Below are positions 17,443 to 26,257 of a stretch of DNA of 64,000 bases, one piece after another. Every line of letters starts with the position of its first letter. Within the stretch, counting starts at the first letter, position 1. This stretch comes from a bacterium. GTDB taxonomy: Bacteria > SAR324 > XYD2-FULL-50-16. The translations under genes were made by a program, and so were the position numbers. The notes under the pieces were generated by a model. That model was not told the DNA's origin, searched no databases, and saw only the letters and a program-made list of their open reading frames with translations. The stretch covers positions 117,505-181,504 of the forward strand of contig JAHJTV010000043.1 of NCBI GenBank assembly GCA_018829445.1. Reading direction: 5' to 3'.

Positions 17443-19371
17443 TTATTCGAGATCTATTCGGTACCTGTTTGATCCTTTGTTTATTGGAATCGTCTTGATC
17501 ACTCTTCCAGATCCATTAATCTCCAGATTTAGATCTTTAAAATTAGCAAATGCAAGTGCCTCTCTGAGTGTCATTCCCTGTAAACAGGCTGGTATGGATT
17601 TTTGTGCCTGTTCCCAGTTTTCATATGTTTCCCTGGTGAAAAACAGATTTTGGTCTTCGGTAACGCTGTTATCAAATGATGGCTGAGTTTCGGCAGTATC
17701 CTCATAAAAACGCATTGCGTGTTGTGCAATTTTTCTAAAAACCGGAGCAGCTCCTTTCGAATGCAAATATTCTTTCTGAGGTTCATCTATGACTACCAAA
17801 ATGGAAAAAACCGGATTCTCGGCAGGAAAAAAGCCGACAAAAGAAGTAATATGATCGGTATTTGAATATTCGCGTTTTCTGATATCAAATTTCCGTGATG
17901 TCCCGGTTTTGCCAGCTATGGATACGCCATTAATCCTTGCCAAATACCCTGTACCGCCTTTTTGGGTAACGCTAACCATGAAACCTTTGATGATTTCTGC
18001 CGTTTCAGGTTTTAATATCTGCTTACGCCATGATTCAGATTCATTGGAAAGAATTTCATTGTTCGCAGAGACAGCTGACTTGACGATCTTTGGTTTTACA
18101 AGAATGCCACCTGTTGCAATGGCATTAATGGCCATAAGAACCTGAATCGGAGTGGCTGAGATAGTATGACCAAAAGATATGGTTGCTACATCCGTGTCGG
18201 ACCAGCTTTGATAACTGTGAACCTTGCCGCTTACTTCTCCTGGTAAGGTTATACCTGTTTTTGATCCAAATCCGAATTCCCGTATCATTTTGTAGAATAT
18301 AGGTTTTGGAATTCGTTGTCCAATTTTGGCAGCGCAGATATTGGATGATTTCTGAATAATATTTTTGATAGGAAGCCAGCCAAATTGAGAAACGTCATGA
18401 ATAACCCTGTCCTGTATTTGGTATTCGCCCTCTTCACAAAAGAAAATGCTGTCCTTATCGATGACCTTGTTATCCATGGCAGCAGCCATGGTTATGATTT
18501 TGAACGTTGAACCGGGTTCATAAGTGGCGCTCACAGCCCTGTTAAAATATCTGGAGGGTGGATATTGATCAAAATTATTCGGGTCATAGTCGGGAATATT
18601 GGCCATCGATAGGATTTCACCGGTTTGAGATTTCATGATGATGGCAACCCCGTTTTTTGCATTCATCGTCTGAACAGCTTTGCGCAGTTCTTTTTCGGTC
18701 ATGTACTGCAACTTGGAACGAATAGTCAGATTAAGTGATCCTCCTGACAAGGAACTCAATTTTGGGCTTTCATACAGATAATCCCATACAGCCGTATGAC
18801 CGGAATTATCCATAAGATGCTCATTGTATTGATATTCTATTCCTTCAAGACCCTGCGAATCTATACCGGAAAACCCAAGTAATTGTGCTGCATGGTCTTT
18901 CATAGGGTAAAACCGTTGGTACTCCTTTAAAAAATGAATCCCCTTTAGATCCATCTCCTTTAATTTTTCGCTCTCTGCGGGAGTAATATTGCGTTCAATC
19001 CAGACAAACGATACATTAGCGTCCAATTTTTTTTGAATCTGGGTTGCAGGAACCTGTATAACTGAAGCCAGGTCTTTTGCTGTTTGACTGGAGTTACTCA
19101 GTTCTCCGGGAATTGCAAATACGGAATTCAGCGGCAGGGAAACTGCCAACAGATTACCGTCAGTATCATATATCGGTCCCCGCCTGAGGTTGACCGAGAT
19201 AGAATGGTTCCACTGATTATCTGCTTGTTTTTGCAGATTCGATCTATCAATAATCTGCAGATAAAAAGCTCTCAGAATAATAATCAATACTATCAGCAAA
19301 AAAAACGACTTAATCCAAACTGTCCGTTGAGAGAAGCCTCTGGATAATAATCTTTTAGTAAATGGTATCAA
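17443..19371 (-). CDS. ftsI: Septal peptidoglycan transpeptidase FtsI (PBP3) with a PASTA-like tail
   Basis: This class B penicillin-binding protein crosslinks septal peptidoglycan. It has an N-terminal cytoplasmic tail and one transmembrane helix (about residues 22-42), a PBP dimer/pedestal domain, then the transpeptidase with active-site S-T-F-K (in EPGSTFK), S-S-N and K-T-G-T motifs. The last about 55 residues (C-L-Q-G-M-T-L-R-E-A onward) look like a single PASTA domain, which is seen in some deltaproteobacterial and Gram-positive PBPs but not in E. coli PBP3. It is preceded by ftsL and rsmH as in the dcw cluster, but murE does not follow. Confidence 0.93.
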   Translation of the reverse strand: MIPFTKRLLSRGFSQRTVWIKSFFLLIVLIIILRAFYLQIIDRSNLQKQADNQWNHSISVNLRRGPIYDTDGNLLAVSLPLNSVFAIPGELSNSSQTAKDLASVIQVPATQIQKKLDANVSFVWIERNITPAESEKLKEMDLKGIHFLKEYQRFYPMKDHAAQLLGFSGIDSQGLEGIEYQYNEHLMDNSGHTAVWDYLYESPKLSSLSGGSLNLTIRSKLQYMTEKELRKAVQTMNAKNGVAIIMKSQTGEILSMANIPDYDPNNFDQYPPSRYFNRAVSATYEPGSTFKIITMAAAMDNKVIDKDSIFFCEEGEYQIQDRVIHDVSQFGWLPIKNIIQKSSNICAAKIGQRIPKPIFYKMIREFGFGSKTGITLPGEVSGKVHSYQSWSDTDVATISFGHTISATPIQVLMAINAIATGGILVKPKIVKSAVSANNEILSNESESWRKQILKPETAEIIKGFMVSVTQKGGTGYLARINGVSIAGKTGTSRKFDIRKREYSNTDHITSFVGFFPAENPVFSILVVIDEPQKEYLHSKGAAPVFRKIAQHAMRFYEDTAETQPSFDNSVTEDQNLFFTRETYENWEQAQKSIPACLQGMTLREALAFANFKDLNLEINGSGRVIKTIPINKGSNRYRIDLE

Positions 19372-19418
19372 TTCTGACCTGTAATATTATCATGTTTTTT
19401 GTCAGTATATTCCAGCAA

Positions 19419-19775
19419 CTAATCCTCTTGTTTTTTATCATTAACAATAATTGAGATCGTCTGGACTTTCCTTGGAATCTGCAGATTGAGTTTCTCTTCT
19501 GCAATTTTTTCAATTCTATCGTATTGTGTCAGGTAGCGTTCCTCCAGCTTTAATGGCAAAATGGAAAGTTGCATTCTGTCTTTTTCCCGAATTAACTCGG
19601 TCACCTGTTTTTCAATTCGGATAAAGCTTATTCTTTGCTGAACAAAAGCCAAGGCTACCAGAATCATGATGATCCAGGTTATGGCAAGTTTGAAAGAGGA
19701 TTTTTTGGCAGCAACGGTCTTTTTGCGAATAAGACTCTGAGATTTTTTATTCTTGACTATGGGATATTCTTTCAT
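19419..19775 (-). CDS. ftsL: FtsL-like cell division protein
   Basis: The 118-residue protein is bitopic: a basic N-terminal tail of about 29 residues, one membrane helix (about 30-45), then a periplasmic coiled coil with heptad-like Leu/Ile. Length, topology and position between rsmH and ftsI match FtsL, which with FtsB and FtsQ activates FtsWI at the septum; FtsL is poorly conserved in sequence, so position is the main evidence. Its start overlaps the rsmH stop by 4 nt (ATGA), indicating translational coupling. Confidence 0.83.
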   Translation of the reverse strand: MKEYPIVKNKKSQSLIRKKTVAAKKSSFKLAITWIIMILVALAFVQQRISFIRIEKQVTELIREKDRMQLSILPLKLEERYLTQYDRIEKIAEEKLNLQIPRKVQTISIIVNDKKQED

Positions 19776-20698
19776 GATTTTTCAAATACTCTCAATCTTG
19801 CACTGCGAGACCGGTTATTGATTTCGATCTCTCTGTCAGTAGCTTTTACAGCTTTACGTGTAATCAACCTGCCCTGCGATTTTAGATTACAAATGCATAA
19901 CGGTATATTTTTTGGGCAGGTGCAGGGATCCTGCCATCTTTTAAAAGCCTGTTTTACCGGCCTGTCTTCCAATGAATGAAAAGTGATAATCGCTATTCGT
20001 CCTTTTGGTTTTAGGAGATCAATGGAGTTTTTTATCAGAATTCCCAACTCTGCTATCTCTTCATTGACTTTAATTCGCAATGCCTGAAATGTTTTTGTCG
20101 CAGCGTGGGTTTTTTTAAACTGGAATTTTTTGGGAATTGACTGAAGAATACAATCCGACAATTCTTTAGTTGTTGTAAATGGCTTTTTGTCTCTGGAGGT
20201 AATGATATTCCTTGCTATCCGTTGCGAGAATTGCTCCTCACCAAATGTTCTGATGATTCCATTTATCTCCTGCTCTGAAAAAGTGTTAACGATATCAGCA
20301 GCTGAAAATGGATCATCGCTATTCATTCTCATGTCAAGGGGACCATTTTGTCTGAAAGAAAATCCTCGTTTTTCTGATAATAATTGATGGGAGGAAGCCC
20401 CCAGGTCAGCCAGGATAAAATCGGCTTTAATACCTTGTGCTATCAGTGTGTTACTTGCCTGTGAAAAGGATTCCTGTCTTAACTCCAGGCGGTCTTTATA
20501 GGCAGCTAATCTGGTTCTTGATGCTTCTATTGCATCCTGATCCCGGTCAATCCCATATAAATACGCATTTCCGAACTTCTCAAGTATTGCTTGTGAATGA
20601 TTAGCTCCTCCCAAGGTAAAATCGATTATTATCTCAGCGGATTCAGGAATAAATGAGATTATTTCATCAAGTAAAACAGGCGTATGTTGAAATGACAC
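19772..20698 (-). CDS. rsmH: 16S rRNA m4C1402 methyltransferase RsmH (MraW)
   Basis: RsmH methylates N4 of cytidine 1402 in the 16S rRNA decoding centre. The 308-residue protein begins with the family signature HTPVLLDE and contains the SAM-binding D-F-T-L-G-x-G-x-H block, a DLGASSHQL motif, GPLDMRM, and a C-terminal ITFHSLEDR motif. The length is typical. It is the first gene of the partial dcw cluster; the usual upstream regulator gene mraZ is absent and dtd diverges instead. Confidence 0.96.
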   Translation of the reverse strand: MSFQHTPVLLDEIISFIPESAEIIIDFTLGGANHSQAILEKFGNAYLYGIDRDQDAIEASRTRLAAYKDRLELRQESFSQASNTLIAQGIKADFILADLGASSHQLLSEKRGFSFRQNGPLDMRMNSDDPFSAADIVNTFSEQEINGIIRTFGEEQFSQRIARNIITSRDKKPFTTTKELSDCILQSIPKKFQFKKTHAATKTFQALRIKVNEEIAELGILIKNSIDLLKPKGRIAIITFHSLEDRPVKQAFKRWQDPCTCPKNIPLCICNLKSQGRLITRKAVKATDREIEINNRSRSARLRVFEKS

Positions 20699-21005
20699 TT
20701 TAAGTAATATCCAGGTTTTGGTAACAAATGTTTATCTAAATTCAAAGATGATCAGTTTGATCTTCGGTTTTTTCCATACCCTCAAATTACTTAAAAACCA
20801 TAGGGATTGAAAGAGAATTTTAACGTGATTTTGATGAAGGTTTTTTCATTGTTAACATTGGGTTAATAATTTAGAATCAAGACCTTTTATGCAGGGTTAA
20901 TTGGCAGTCATTCTGCGATCAGATCCGAACCCCTTCCTCATAAAAATCTGTTTTTCACTTAACAGTCAGGCAATCAGCTTTAATTATCAAATAATGAGAA
21001 TGTAA
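20699..21005. other. 307-nt divergent intergenic region between rsmH and dtd
   Basis: Both flanking genes are transcribed away from this region, so it must hold at least two promoters. It is AT-rich with several T-runs. No hexamer pair with good spacing stands out, no mraZ remnant or MraZ-type GTG box repeats were seen, and no small ORF is convincing. Confidence 0.5.
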
Positions 21006-21467
21006 ATGAAAATTGTATTGCAAAGGGTTTGTCAAGCCAGTGTTGAGATTGACAACGAGGTAGTTAGCGAAATAAACGAGGGATATCTTTTATTGATCGG
21101 CTTTGAAAGAGGAGATGACTCCCGTTTTATTAATCCGATGATTGATAAAATTTTAAAAATAAAACTTTTTCCTGATAGTGAAGGCCGATTTGCCTATTCG
21201 CTTGAAGAAAGGAAGGGAGAACTTCTGGCCATTTCCCAATTTACCCTTTTTGCCGATCTCAAAAAGGGGAAAAAGCCCAGTCTTTCCAAAGCTCTTGACC
21301 CGGAAAAAGCTAACACTCTGTACAATGAATTTTTTGATGCTTGTATCCAAAGGAATATTTCCATAAAAGGCGGTGTTTTCGGCGCTTATATGCAGGTGCA
21401 TTTGCAGAATGACGGTCCGGTGACAATAATTCTTGATTCAAAAGAATTATTGTCTTCACTTTATTAA
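21006..21467 (+). CDS. dtd: D-aminoacyl-tRNA deacylase Dtd
   Basis: The 153-residue enzyme hydrolyses D-amino acids (and mischarged glycine) from tRNA, keeping translation homochiral. It starts with the family signature MKxVLQRV and contains the two active-site motifs S-Q-F-T-L and G-P-V-T (as NDGPVTIIL near the C-terminus). The length is close to the usual 145. It diverges from rsmH; the downstream gene begins 83 nt later on the same strand. Confidence 0.95.
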   Translation: MKIVLQRVCQASVEIDNEVVSEINEGYLLLIGFERGDDSRFINPMIDKILKIKLFPDSEGRFAYSLEERKGELLAISQFTLFADLKKGKKPSLSKALDPEKANTLYNEFFDACIQRNISIKGGVFGAYMQVHLQNDGPVTIILDSKELLSSLY

Positions 21468-21550
21468 GGGGTTTTCGGTAACCTGAACCTACGCTATGTG
21501 ATGCAAATACCTACACCGTCACAAGATTTGAGATAATCAGAAGGATTGAA

Positions 21551-22666
21551 TTGGATTTGAAAGTTACAAACAGCATCCTTGAGTTATATGAAAAAGACCT
21601 TTGGAAGGATGCAAGAAAACTGAAGTTAATCTCCTATAATGGAAAAACAGCTATTTCCAGGTATTCAGATCAACAGGGATCAATTGAGGATGAAGTCCGA
21701 TTCCTGAAAGAGATAAAAGATAAAGTCTCGTTTAAGATCCCCAAGATATTGAACCACACAAATTCTTACATCACTTTCGAATACATTAAAGGAACAAGGG
21801 CTTTCAATTTATTAGCAGACTTATCAGAACTGTACGCATCTGATCCTAAAGGCATCTACTTTGTCATTGCAGAAAAGCTCATTGATATCCTCTCCGGTGA
21901 TTTAAAAGAATTTCAGGAGGTCTATCGGGATCAAAAGACAAGGGTTTCAACTACAAAACCTTATCCCGTGCAGGCGAAACTCCGAAATCTATACGGTCTA
22001 TTAAGTTCATTGTTATCCATCAAACTTGATATTGCCGATTTAGATGCAATCGCTGCTGAATATCAAATCAAATCAACGATACCGTTTAGAGATGCCACTC
22101 CAAAAAATGTAATCCTGGATATTCCTGTTCTTTATCAAAAGAGTTTTCAAAACAGGGAGGCTAGACTGCACGCAGTACAAAAGCTGGTAAAAAGCGGTGA
22201 ATTGGAAAAAAAGATTGACGAAGAAAATATCTATCATATCGATTTTTCCGGTTGCTTCTTTTTATGTCCGGAATTAGACGACTGGATTGCTTTGAAAAAG
22301 CACCAGTCCTCTTCCTGGCTTCAAAATCAGCAACCATTCGATGGTGATCAATGGACAACGTCTGATCTATGCACGCATTTTGTCAGATTCAGTCGGTTTG
22401 CAGGCAGAAAGCTAGCCTACAGGTTGCTGAATGGTATTGGTCATAAAATACGATTTGCCTTGGATAAGGAAAGTTACTATTTCAATCTCCTGGAAAAAAT
22501 CTGTAACAGATTGTACGATCATAATTTAATTAAAGATCGCGCTCTGTCACATTTCATGGTCTCTCTTCGGGAAGCAACCCATTATCAACCAAAGGAAGAT
22601 TTCTTTCATCAATGGAAGCAAAAAACCTCTGATTCCATTTACTATTCCGACATCTTTCCCAATTAA
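21551..22666 (+). CDS. Divergent APH/kinase-fold protein of unknown substrate
   Basis: No close family is recognised, but the order of motifs suggests an aminoglycoside-phosphotransferase/choline-kinase type fold. A small N-terminal beta lobe with a hinge (ITFEYIKGTRAF, about 74-85) is followed by F-R-D181-A-T-P-K-N186-V-I, which lines up with the catalytic HxDxxxxN loop, and H-I-D231-F-S, which lines up with the metal-binding D of the ID(F/W) motif. The canonical His of the loop is replaced (FRD). The start is a TTG at 21551 with AGAAGGA correctly spaced upstream. The protein is 371 aa. Possible substrates include lipid-linked or envelope sugars, but this cannot be read from sequence. Confidence 0.6.
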   Translation: MDLKVTNSILELYEKDLWKDARKLKLISYNGKTAISRYSDQQGSIEDEVRFLKEIKDKVSFKIPKILNHTNSYITFEYIKGTRAFNLLADLSELYASDPKGIYFVIAEKLIDILSGDLKEFQEVYRDQKTRVSTTKPYPVQAKLRNLYGLLSSLLSIKLDIADLDAIAAEYQIKSTIPFRDATPKNVILDIPVLYQKSFQNREARLHAVQKLVKSGELEKKIDEENIYHIDFSGCFFLCPELDDWIALKKHQSSSWLQNQQPFDGDQWTTSDLCTHFVRFSRFAGRKLAYRLLNGIGHKIRFALDKESYYFNLLEKICNRLYDHNLIKDRALSHFMVSLREATHYQPKEDFFHQWKQKTSDSIYYSDIFPN

Positions 22667-22721
22667 TCCCTTTTCATCCGTAAGAAAACCGGTTTCAATC
22701 CGGGACTTCGGAAATTTGCTA

Positions 22722-23804
22722 CTAAAAGTTATTCATTATAATATCTTTTGGTAGCAGGGGAGTATTTTTTATTCTTTCCGGAAGTTTTATCAGCGTTGAT
22801 CCGAACGGCAGCACCAGTTCTTCATAGAAGGAACCGGAGTTATTCAGGTAAGTTTTGGAAAGATGCATTGGTAACAAAAAACCAGGTCTGATTGCAGAAG
22901 AGAGGGTATTGAGGTCACTTGTACAGAGATGAAAAGATTCTCTTGCTTTTTGTTTGTGGGATTTCAAGAAAGTGCATTCACAAAGAAAAAGGGTTGTTTT
23001 TTCCATGAGATCAAGAATGGTTTTAATATTCGATTGTGTGAAACCGACATCGGTAACATACCCTATGCTCAGGCATCTGCTCTCATTTTTTATTAAATCA
23101 TATAATTGTATTGGGTTGTCAAAGGTAAGGACTTCGGAATCATCGGTTTCTAGCCTTATGTCCAGTTGACCCGGGGATTGTTTTTTATAAAACCACTTTT
23201 TCAGTTGCTCCAGCCAGGGGCCTGTTTTAAATCCCATTGCCGAGATTTTTTTGTCATCAACATGAAATGAGGGCTTTTCTGTGAACTTGAAGATTAAGAC
23301 CGGAATTTTGTGATCACAAACCGCTGCTTCTGCAAGATAATGATCATTTTCATATACAGTGAAACTTGTTCGTTTTATGGTCTCTTTTTCCGTAAAAGAG
23401 AATTGTTCGGAACCTTTAAGACAGAAGTTCCTAATTGAATGATCCGAAATTTCATAAACTTCAAAATCACAAAAATACTCCTCAACCAGATTCCAATTAT
23501 ATGCCATTATTTTTGAATGGAGTCTCCTGGCAATCGATTCTGGTCCATAGATTCGGATTGTTCTGTTGGAAACAATGTTGTTTCTGATAAAAGAATCCAT
23601 TCCAATGAAGTGATCCATATGAGTATGAGTGATAAAAACGGCATCAACAGATTTGAGGGTTCTTTTGGCAATGTGGTCGATTTGTCCGCAATCTACCAAA
23701 ATGCTGGTATTAAGCGGTTTGATGCCAATGACCAGGAGTGGGTCATCCAACAAACCGGAAAAAAAAGTAGGTTGGAAAAAGCTGAAGGAATATGGAGATT
23801 TCAT
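22722..23804 (-). CDS. Metallo-beta-lactamase-fold hydrolase, RNase Z-like
   Basis: The 360-residue protein carries the metal site H60-x-H62-x-D64-H65 in FITHTHMDHF, preceded by a VDCGQ strand, and a late histidine in a PMHLSKTY context. This arrangement is closest to RNase Z/arylsulfatase-like members, which cleave tRNA 3' trailers or phosphoesters, but the central region is much longer than a standard RNase Z exosite arm. It could therefore be a distinct phosphodiesterase. It converges on the kinase-fold gene, with 55 nt between the stops. Confidence 0.78.
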   Translation of the reverse strand: MKSPYSFSFFQPTFFSGLLDDPLLVIGIKPLNTSILVDCGQIDHIAKRTLKSVDAVFITHTHMDHFIGMDSFIRNNIVSNRTIRIYGPESIARRLHSKIMAYNWNLVEEYFCDFEVYEISDHSIRNFCLKGSEQFSFTEKETIKRTSFTVYENDHYLAEAAVCDHKIPVLIFKFTEKPSFHVDDKKISAMGFKTGPWLEQLKKWFYKKQSPGQLDIRLETDDSEVLTFDNPIQLYDLIKNESRCLSIGYVTDVGFTQSNIKTILDLMEKTTLFLCECTFLKSHKQKARESFHLCTSDLNTLSSAIRPGFLLPMHLSKTYLNNSGSFYEELVLPFGSTLIKLPERIKNTPLLPKDIIMNNF

Positions 23805-24103
23805 CTTTTATCTATCAAGTTAATGACCAAAGTGGTGTTATAAGGTCAAAAAAAAAAGCTTTCTTTCCTTCACAAACAGTCAATTTTGTATTATGTCCTT
23901 AAAGACAACGACCAAAAAAGGAAAAGGATGCCATATTTGGTATTATAACTGAGAAAGAGACGAAGAACACCTTCTGGGATTACGCAAGCTGAGTATTCAG
24001 AAACAAAGCTTGTCAATTCACGTATCTGCAGAACTTCTTTCCGCTCTATTCAAGGCAAATTGCAATCCAGATTCATTGTCAACAAACGGTTTTAGGAGGT
24101 TCG

Positions 24104-26164
24104 ATGCATAATAGTCATTTGGGTCAAAATATTCATAACATTGCATTCGTTGGTAAAGATGGTGTAGGCAAAACCACTTTAGCTGACAACCTGGTAAAAA
24201 TAAACACAAAACAAAAATCCCTGGACTATGTGATTCAGCCAGAAGAAGAATCACGGGGGTTTACAATCTACAACCGTATGTTTCATTTTGATGATGGAGA
24301 GAATACTTTTAATATTTTGGATACACCTGGCAATACTGATTTTCTAGCCAGCATTAAATCTGCACTTTTTGCCAGCACAGGCGCTGTTTTTGTTGCATCG
24401 GCGCTAAGCGGCGTTGGGTCGGCATTGAGAGTATGGGAGAGTGTTGTTGAGAGTAATACTCCCAGGGCGATTTTTATCAACATGGTTGATCATCCCGAAG
24501 CCAATCTGGACAATACGCTTCAGTCCCTCGAATCCAGTTTTTCAATTCGACCTGTTGTGCTGTATATTCCCTATTTTGAGGGCGATACATTGGTTGGCAT
24601 CATTGATGTTATCAATCAAAAGGTTATCTCCGGAGAGCCGGGAAAATTGAAAGAAGTCGATCTGCCGGATGAAGCCAAAGAAAGCGTGGAACAGTACAGA
24701 AGCTCCACATACGAAAGACTGGCCGAAATGAATGATGAACTGATGGAGTTCTATATCGAGGAAAAACCGGCTCCGGATGATTTGCTGATCAAAGTTATGA
24801 CGGAAGGTGTAAAATCATGTGAAATCACCCCTGTCATGGTCGGATCTGCAGAACTAAATATTGGTCTGGAAACACTTTATACCTATATAAAAACAAACTT
24901 TCCCTCCCATGCAAAAGGTAAAACCTGGGTAGGAAAAGCCTCGAAGGAGGTTGAAGCCGAGGTGGTTGAGCGGAAACCTGATGCATCCGAACCTTTCTCC
25001 GGATTTGTTTTTAGAACAACGTTTGATCGTTATGTAGGAAAACTTAGCTTCATCAAGGTTCTTTCAGGAACTCTGAAAAAAGGTGTAAAATTTCTCAATA
25101 TTGATAATTCGGAGAAAATAACAACCGGCAGGATTTCAATTGTCAATGGTGATAAAAGTGATGAGATTGAAGAAGCTTATCCTGGAGATATCGTTATTAT
25201 TGAAAAGGAGGATGATCTTGCTTCAAACCAAACCATCTGTGATGTTAACAGCCCTATCCGCTACGAAAAAATCAAGTTTCTGGAACCAAGATGCACCTAT
25301 AAACTGGAATTGACCAACAGCAGTAAAGATGGCCGCATCATAGATGCTTTGAACAAGCTGATTGCTCAGGATCCATCGATGACAATGCGGGTTGATCCGG
25401 ATACCAAAGAAGTGTTGTTTTCCGGTAAGGGAACGGTGCACCTTGAAGTCGCTCAAGAGCATTTAAAGAACGTCTATGAAGTCGAGATTAATCTGGCTCC
25501 TTACCAGATCAGCTACCGTGAGGCTATAGTAGGCAAAGCAACGGTTCAGGGGAAGTATAAAAAACAATCCGGTGGACACGGGCAATATGGTGATGTTCAT
25601 ATCACCATTGAACCGACACCCAGAGGAACCGGTTTTGAATTTGTAGATAAGATTGTAGGAGGCGCAATTCCAAGAAACTACATTCCAAGTGTTGAAAAGG
25701 GAGTAAGGGAGGCTTTGCTTACAGGTTGTTTGGCAGGCTGCCCTGTTGATGATGTCAGGGTTATCCTGTTTGATGGGACTTTCCATGCTGTCGATTCATC
25801 TGACTTTGCATTTCAGCGTGCAGGAGTAATGGCAATCAATAAGGCATTGCCACTGGCAAAACCGGTGATTCTTGAACCGGTTATGGAAATAGCAATTGAC
25901 GTATTGGAAGCAGATGTCGGTAAAGTCACAAAAGATCTTTCCGGAAGAAGAGGCAAGGTCAGCAGCTACTCTTACAAAGGTTTGACGACAATCGTTCATG
26001 CAGAAGCCCCCTTGGCAGAGTTGACCGATTATGCTCAGACGCTGAGAGGCATGACATCAGGACTGGGTTTGTTCTCAATGAAATTAAAGAGTTATGAAGT
26101 ACTTGCCCCTGTTTTTGCAGAAAAGGTAATTGCCAGTAGAAAATCAGCTGAGGAAGGAGAGTAG
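24104..26164 (+). CDS. EF-G-like translation factor GTPase (second EF-G type)
   Basis: The 686-residue protein has all EF-G domains: a G domain with G1 GKDGVGKT (17-24), G2 RGFTI (51-55), G3 DTPGN (73-77); domain II; domain III; domain IV with the KKQSGGHGQYGDVHI block; and domain V. G4 reads N126-M-V-D129 in place of NKxD, and G2 has Phe in RGITI. These departures and the low similarity of the G domain point to the EF-G-like (EF-G2) paralogue rather than the housekeeping elongation factor. An AGGAGG site sits just before the ATG. A strong intrinsic terminator follows, so the gene is probably monocistronic. Confidence 0.9.
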   Translation: MHNSHLGQNIHNIAFVGKDGVGKTTLADNLVKINTKQKSLDYVIQPEEESRGFTIYNRMFHFDDGENTFNILDTPGNTDFLASIKSALFASTGAVFVASALSGVGSALRVWESVVESNTPRAIFINMVDHPEANLDNTLQSLESSFSIRPVVLYIPYFEGDTLVGIIDVINQKVISGEPGKLKEVDLPDEAKESVEQYRSSTYERLAEMNDELMEFYIEEKPAPDDLLIKVMTEGVKSCEITPVMVGSAELNIGLETLYTYIKTNFPSHAKGKTWVGKASKEVEAEVVERKPDASEPFSGFVFRTTFDRYVGKLSFIKVLSGTLKKGVKFLNIDNSEKITTGRISIVNGDKSDEIEEAYPGDIVIIEKEDDLASNQTICDVNSPIRYEKIKFLEPRCTYKLELTNSSKDGRIIDALNKLIAQDPSMTMRVDPDTKEVLFSGKGTVHLEVAQEHLKNVYEVEINLAPYQISYREAIVGKATVQGKYKKQSGGHGQYGDVHITIEPTPRGTGFEFVDKIVGGAIPRNYIPSVEKGVREALLTGCLAGCPVDDVRVILFDGTFHAVDSSDFAFQRAGVMAINKALPLAKPVILEPVMEIAIDVLEADVGKVTKDLSGRRGKVSSYSYKGLTTIVHAEAPLAELTDYAQTLRGMTSGLGLFSMKLKSYEVLAPVFAEKVIASRKSAEEGE

Positions 26165-26205
26165 AATGGATTGATCGGAGAATTTTGATCCGGTACAATC
26201 CATTC
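26164..26205. repeat. 10-bp inverted repeat directly after the EF-G-like stop
   Basis: Arms GAATGGATTG (26164-26173) and CAATCCATTC (26196-26205) are perfect inverse complements. It lies between the stop codon and the intrinsic terminator and may stabilise the 3' end of the transcript. Confidence 0.45.
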
Positions 26206-26220
26206 TAATCCATCAATAAG

Positions 26221-26257
26221 CCCCGTAGGGTCCTTTGGGATTTTACGGGGTTTTTTA
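26221..26257 (+). terminator. Strong intrinsic terminator of the EF-G-like gene
   Basis: A 13-bp stem, including G-T pairs, from 26221 to 26250 (arms begin CCCCGTA and end TACGGGG) has a TTTG tetraloop and is followed by six T. The T-run overlaps the stop codon of the opposing CheA-like gene. Confidence 0.88.
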
